Source of the DNA: Gelidibacter gilvus
GTDB taxonomy: Bacteria; Bacteroidota; Bacteroidia; Flavobacteriales; Flavobacteriaceae
Direction: 5' to 3'
DNA: 64,000 bases
Assembly (NCBI RefSeq): GCF_004115975.1
Contig: NZ_SDDZ01000001.1
Coordinates: 744,001 to 808,000 of the forward strand
In this document: in pieces, positions 59,798 through 64,000 of the stretch
Layout of the letters: each line of letters opens with the position of its first letter
How positions within the stretch are numbered: the stretch's first letter is position 1
Made by a program: the position numbers and the translations under genes
Notes under the pieces: model-generated
What the model was told of the DNA's origin: nothing
The model's input: the letters and a program-made list of their open reading frames with translations, nothing else
Databases searched by the model: none

Positions 59798-62700
59798 ATG
59801 AAAAAACTTACTCAATTCTTAATGATGGCTGTAGCTTTACTAACTACTGCAGTCATGACGGCTCAAGTAACTTCTTCCAGCATGAGTGGTCGGGTTACGG
59901 ATGCTGAAGGTCCGGTTATGGGTGCAACAGTTATTGCTACCCACGTACCTTCAGGAACGACTTACGGATCGATTACCAATGATGACGGTCGATACAATTT
60001 ACCTGGGATGCGTGTTGGCGGACCATACACAGTAGAAGTGTCTTATATTGGATATGGGACAAACACAACGAGTGATATTGTAATCAGTCTTGGTGCTGGT
60101 TATCTTCACGATGTGATTTTAAGTGAAGAAACGGTTTCCTTAAGTCAGGTGGTCATTTCTGCTAAAAGAACAAGGTTTTCAACAGAGAAAACTGGGGCAG
60201 TTACCAACATCTCAAATGAGCAGTTGACTGCTATGCCAACCATTAACAGAAGTATTACTGACATTGCTAAACTTTCTCCTTATTCAAATGGAATGAGTAT
60301 TGCTGGAGGTGACGGTCGTTCAAGTAACTTTACGGTAGATGGTGCAAACTTTAACAATAACTTTGGATTGAGCTCTAGCTTACCAGCTGGTGGAAGTCCA
60401 ATATCATTAGATGCTATTGAAGAGGTTCAAGTTGTAGTTGCTCCTTTTGATGTGCGTCAATCAAACTTTATTGGTGGTGGTATCAATGCGATTACTAAAT
60501 CGGGAACCAACAGATTTAAAGGATCTGCTTACACTTATTTTAACAACCAAGATATGCGAGGTAACCGTATTGGTGATGTTCAATTTGGGGATCGTGACGA
60601 TCAGTCAAAAACGATTTATGGTTTGACTTTAGGCGGTCCGATCATCAAGAATAAATTATTCTTTTTCGTGAATGCTGAGCAAGAAAAACGTCCAGGACAG
60701 GTTGTATCTTATAGACCTTCGGAAGATGGTGTTTCCAATCTTGATTTGTCCCTTTCACGTACCAGTATCGCTGATATGGAACGCGTAAAACAGCATTTAA
60801 TCTCTAACTATGGTTATGATCCAGGATCATACACTAATTATCCTTCAGATGAAAGCAATAAGAAAATTCTTGTTCGTTTAGACTGGAATATCAATGCTAC
60901 CAACAAATTGAGTGTACGTTATAACTACGCTAAAAATCAAGGATGGAATGGTACCAATGGCAACTCAGCGGATGCTGGTTACCGTTTTAATGGATTTAAC
61001 CGTATTTCAGAATATGCAATGGCATTCTCTAATTCTACGTATTCTATGGATAATATTGTGAATTCAATATCCTTAGATTTAAATAGTAGAATTTCAGATA
61101 AACTTTCTAATCAGTTGCTTGTGACCTCTTCTAAAATAAAAGATGCACGTGGTACTGGTTCTTCTCCATTTCCATTCATTGATATTATGAACGGCAAAAC
61201 TGCAGATGGGAATCAAATTCTTGAGCCTTATATGTCTGCTGGTTATGAACTGTTCACATGGAACAATGCTGTTAACAACAATACCTTTACAATTACTGAT
61301 AATTTAACCTATTATTTAGATAATCATAAAATTACAGGAGGATTAAGTTTTGAGCACCAATTGGCAAACAACTCCTATATGAGAAATGGTACAGGTTATT
61401 ATCGTTATGCCAGTATTGAGGATTTCCTTAGTCAAGCTGCACCAACAGATTTTGCTATAACCTATGGTTACGATGGTGAAAGAAATCCAACTGCTGAGGT
61501 TGCTTTTAACCAGGTTGGAGTTTACCTTCAGGATGATTGGGATAGTGAATCCAAATTTCAAATTATCTTACGGAATTCGTGCTGATTATTTAAAGTATGA
61601 AAACAATCTTATTAGAAACAACGCCATCTATGAGTTAGATTTTGGAGGTAGAAAAATTGATACTGGGAAATGGCCAGATGCCAATGTTCAAGTGTCTCCA
61701 AGAGTTGGTTTCACCTGGGATATCAAAGGTGATCAAACTATGAAACTTCGTGGTGGAACAGGTATTTTCTCAGGAAGATTGCCATTGGTGTTCTTCACGA
61801 ATATGCCAACCAACTCTGGAATGGTACAAGGAAGTTATGCTGCGACAACGACGTATAATTCTGATGGATCAATAAAATCACAAAGTCCTGCTTTAGCTGG
61901 TTTGCAAGGACCTATGATTACTGATGTGGCTGAAATGATTGATAGATTGAACTTGCCAAGTACGATTAGACCTGAAGATGGTCTATTGCCACGTGATGTG
62001 AATGGTGTAGATCCTGATTTCAAAATGCCACAAGTATGGAAATCATCTTTGGCTCTTGATTATGATGTTCCAGTGTCTTTCCCATTGTCAGTTACAGTGG
62101 AAGGTATATACACAAAAAACATGAATGGTGTTATGCTTAAAAATTATAACTTGAAACAACCTGATGGATCATGGGATCGTTTTTCAGGTTCTGATGACAG
62201 ATATATTTATCCAGCTAGTACTGATCTTACTTATACTTCTAGAAACGCTTATGTGTTGTCAAATACAAGTAAAGGTTGGGGAGCAATAGGTAATATTACC
62301 GTTAATGCAGAACCAGTTGAAGATTTGAGATTGATGCTTGCATATACCTATACCGAATCAAAAGAGATTTCTGGTATGCCAGGTAGTAATGCTTCATCAG
62401 CCTATACCAATTTAGTTGGAGTTAACGGAGCACACTTGCCAGAACTTCAACGTTCACAGTATGTTGTACCAAGTAAATTGATTGGATCTGCAGGATATAA
62501 ATTGCCTTGGTCTAATGACTTCGCAAAATCTGCAACGTTGATCAATGTATTCTATTCAGGTTTTTCTCCTAATGGATACAGCTATACGTATTCAAATGAC
62601 ATGAACGGCGATGGTGCTTCTACGGATTTGATTTATATCCCAAGTGGTAGAGGCGATATCAAATTTGTCAGTACTGCTGATGAAGATGCCTTCTTCAACT

Positions 62701-63083
62701 TTATGGAACAAGATAAATATTTGAAAAACAATAAAGGTAAATACGCTGAAGCAAATGCGGTTCGTAGCCCATGGGTTCATAATTTTGACTTGAGATTGGT
62801 ACGTGAGTATTATATCAATATCGGCGAAACAAGAAATACTTTGCAGTTTAGCTTGGATTTCCTGAACATTGGTAATATGATAAATTCTGAATGGGGTGTT
62901 TCTCAAAGAAATGCGGTCTCAAACAACAGTAGAATTTTAAAATATGAAGGAAAAGATGCTAGCAACGTGCCATCGTACTCTTTTGTAAAAGTGAAAGGTG
63001 AATATCCAGTGGATACATTCGACTATAACTACTACTACGGTGAAACTTGGAAGCTTCAAGTAGGTGTTAGATATTCTTTCTAA
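59798..63083 (+). pseudogene. Oar-like TonB-dependent receptor, interrupted by one frameshift
   Basis: A single gene read in two frames: 59798-61543 and 61545-63083. Removing the A at 61544 joins them as QDDWDVNPNFKLSYGIRADY and gives 1094 residues, normal for Oar-like receptors. The first part has a signal peptide (1-22), CarboxypepD_reg-like domain (about 28-115, MSGRVTDAEGPVMGATVIAT), plug (about 125-240, DGRSSNFTVDGANFNNNFG, EVQVVVAPFDVRQSNFIGGGINAITKSGTN) and the first half of the barrel. The second continues the barrel to LQVGVRYSF. As read, translation stops at 61585, inside the barrel. No homopolymer sits at the site. It may be a real lesion or a sequence error. Confidence 0.85.
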
Positions 63084-63130
63084 TTAAACAGTAAAAGAAA
63101 TAGCAGCCTTAACCCGTTGCTAGAGTACAC

Positions 63131-63164
63131 AAAAGCGTCCATCAAAATGATGGGCGCTTTTTTT
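63131..63164 (+). terminator. Terminator after the Oar-like receptor
   Basis: AAAGCGTCCATCA pairs with TGATGGGCGCTTT (one G-U pair) around a 4-nt A-rich loop, followed by seven T. Confidence 0.8.
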
Positions 63165-63470
63165 ATGGATATTTTTGAAAAATTGAAAGGAGTTACGTAG
63201 GTATTCAAGGCTCCTCTAACTTGCCGTATGAAATGGGATTAGACCATCTTTAAGCCATGCTAATAGCTGGTTTGAGTTCAATTAAAGGATATTGCTAGTT
63301 TAAAAAAATTAAAGCGATTGCGGCTTGTTTTAGGGTTGTGCTGTGATTCATTTCAATAGATGGTTTCTCTTAGCAGTTGAGATATGGTTCGCTTTCATTT
63401 TAAGACAGTATGGCTCGCTATAAATTGATTGCGCATATTCGACAGTAGCGGCTTACAAAAGGGTGCTTAA
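63165..63470. other. Noncoding stretch after the receptor terminator
   Basis: About 300 bp with no open frame of note. A TATTTTTG word at 63170-63177 sits right after a terminator and leads to no ORF. Repeated words GCGGCTT and GGCTCGC occur, but I see no defined structure. Confidence 0.35.
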
Positions 63471-63471
63471 A

Positions 63472-63630
63472 AGAGCGATAAGCCGTTGTTGGTGTTTTCC
63501 ACCAACAACTCACCCCCAAAAAGAGCGATATAGGTATTTGTGTGTTGTTAGGTTGGTCTTGAGCCGTTGTTGGTGTATTCCACCAACAATTCAGACTACG
63601 CCATTGTTGGTGTTTTTCACCAACAATCTA
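63472..63630. repeat. Cluster of three perfect TTGTTGGTG hairpins
   Basis: Arms TTGTTGGTG/CACCAACAA with 5-nt loops at 63486-63508, 63567-63589 and 63604-63626. Upstream of them are GCCG or GCCA words, and AGAGCGATA is repeated at 63472 and 63521. It is the same family as 35513-35587. The loops differ (TTTTC, TATTC, TTTTT) while the arms are invariant. Confidence 0.85.
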
Positions 63631-63693
63631 ACTTTGATAACAGCGAACTTTCGTCATGGATGCCGTTAGTAGAATACTAGGGTGTCCAACAAA

Positions 63694-63732
63694 AAAAGCC
63701 ACTACATCTCTAAGAAAAGAATAGTGGCTTTT
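63694..63732 (-). terminator. Terminator of the tsf transcript
   Basis: Perfect 11-bp arms AAAAGCCACTA (63694-63704) and TAGTGGCTTTT (63722-63732), with an A-run on the left for the minus transcript. Confidence 0.8.
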
Positions 63733-63740
63733 ATAGTATA

Positions 63741-63811
63741 AGATTAGCTTGCGCTGAACCTAAAAGGTTTCCTGTCTTCATTTCGACAGGCTCAATGTAA
63801 ACGCAGGAATA
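63741..63811 (-). repeat. 71-bp dispersed repeat, copy 2 (inverted relative to copy 1)
   Basis: Reverse complement of 52079-52149 with two differences. One of them restores a perfect 6-bp CCTGTC/GACAGG stem. It lies between the tsf stop codon and the tsf terminator, so it is part of the tsf mRNA 3' region. Confidence 0.85.
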
Positions 63812-63814
63812 ATT

Positions 63815-64000
63815 TTATCCTAAAGATACACGTTTAAAGTCTGTTACTTTAACATCGCCATAAGAAGCGACATATTTTGCAACATTCAATTTTTCATCTT
63901 TAATGAACGTTTGGTCCAATAGACATTTCTCTTGATCCAAAGTGGTGTTGTCAGAAATGAAACGCTCCATTTTACCTGGAAGAATTCTATCCCAGATTTG
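63815..64000 (-). CDS. tsf: Translation elongation factor Ts, C-terminal end (5' part outside window)
   Basis: On the minus strand the frame is open from the right edge to a TAA at 63815-63817 and gives the last 61 residues. They include WDRILPGKMERFISDNTTLDQ, LLDQTFIKDEKLNVAKYVASYG and a C-terminal VTDFKRVSLG, which is the end of EF-Ts. EF-Ts exchanges GDP for GTP on EF-Tu. No start codon is in the window. The stop is followed by a dispersed repeat and then a strong terminator. Confidence 0.93.
   Translation of the reverse strand, partial: QIWDRILPGKMERFISDNTTLDQEKCLLDQTFIKDEKLNVAKYVASYGDVKVTDFKRVSLG

Noticed and set aside
61464-61544. Second part of the Oar-like receptor as a separate gene
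   Set aside because: It lacks a signal peptide, its first 27 codons are out-of-frame reading of the upstream gene, and one base deletion restores a normal receptor.
63170-63177. TATTTTTG as a promoter for an unseen gene or sRNA
   Set aside because: It sits directly after a terminator T-run in AT-rich DNA, no frame follows, and no downstream terminator pairs with it.
63472-63630. CRISPR-like array
   Set aside because: The repeats are perfect short hairpins of 23 bp with unequal spacing (about 81 and 37 bp), only three units, and no cas genes nearby.
63463-63669. 68-codon frame with repeated SRCWCxPPT
   Set aside because: The peptide repeats come directly from the TTGTTGGTG/CACCAACAA hairpins read in one frame. 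There is no promoter or signal peptide, and the DNA-level palindrome explains the pattern.

Overview
The window is chromosomal DNA from a member of the Flavobacteriaceae (Bacteroidota). The evidence is an AT-rich base composition, near-absence of Shine-Dalgarno sequences, many copies of the Bacteroidota -7 promoter element TAnnTTTG close to start codons, a type IX secretion (T9SS) substrate, four TonB-dependent-type outer-membrane proteins with carboxypeptidase-regulatory-like N-termini, a GLPGLI protein, a DUF4270 lipoprotein, and an atpD-atpC pair separated from the rest of the ATP synthase genes. No tRNA, rRNA, CRISPR array, transposase or phage gene was recognised. Most of the window is ordinary core genome. 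The unusual material lies in intergenic repeats, a few enzymes with altered active-site motifs, and two small operons of unknown role.

Layout. 1-7.4 kb: the 3' end of recO, a TonB-dependent receptor and, facing it, a 1515-residue T9SS cargo protein. 7.4-12.9 kb: recX, a small outer-membrane barrel, a JmjC/cupin-like oxygenase, then an nfeD-flotillin-serine hydrolase operon. 13-17.7 kb: two small membrane or zinc-ribbon proteins, a DUF2975-DUF2975-HTH regulatory module with repeated operator-like DNA, and an M61 peptidase. 17.7-24.2 kb: atpD-atpC, then a TonB receptor with an SGNH-hydrolase lipoprotein. 24.3-35.5 kb: a divergent pair of units, glycogen-synthase-like/DUF4270/glmS leftward and panC-panD-YbhN-like, two esterase-like paralogues and radA rightward. 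35.7-47.6 kb: ileS with a DksA-like gene, lspA, a leftward retropepsin-rimK-deacylase-5-FCL operon, uvrC and a patatin/outer-membrane-barrel fusion. 47.6-52.4 kb: a repeat cluster, then a leftward operon of a small secreted peptide, a GLPGLI protein and an outer-membrane receptor, preceded by four direct repeats, then about 800 bp of repeat-rich intergenic DNA. 52.4-59.6 kb: aromatic amino-acid catabolism (hmgA, hpd, tryptophan 2,3-dioxygenase) mixed with DUF3108, an M23 peptidase and pgi. 59.8-64 kb: a frameshifted Oar-like TonB receptor, about 730 bp of noncoding DNA with hairpin repeats, and the 3' end of tsf.

How the genes work together. The outer-membrane and periplasmic genes form small pairs: receptor with hydrolase, and peptide with GLPGLI and receptor. 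HmgA and Hpd are consecutive steps of tyrosine breakdown, and tryptophan dioxygenase starts kynurenine formation. RimK-like ligase, a retropepsin-like protease and an aspartoacylase-like hydrolase look like one amino-acid or peptide conjugation and deconjugation unit. The best candidates for something undescribed are the peptide-GLPGLI-receptor operon with its upstream iterons, the tandem esterase-fold proteins with Asp in place of the nucleophilic Ser, and the dispersed hairpin repeat families.
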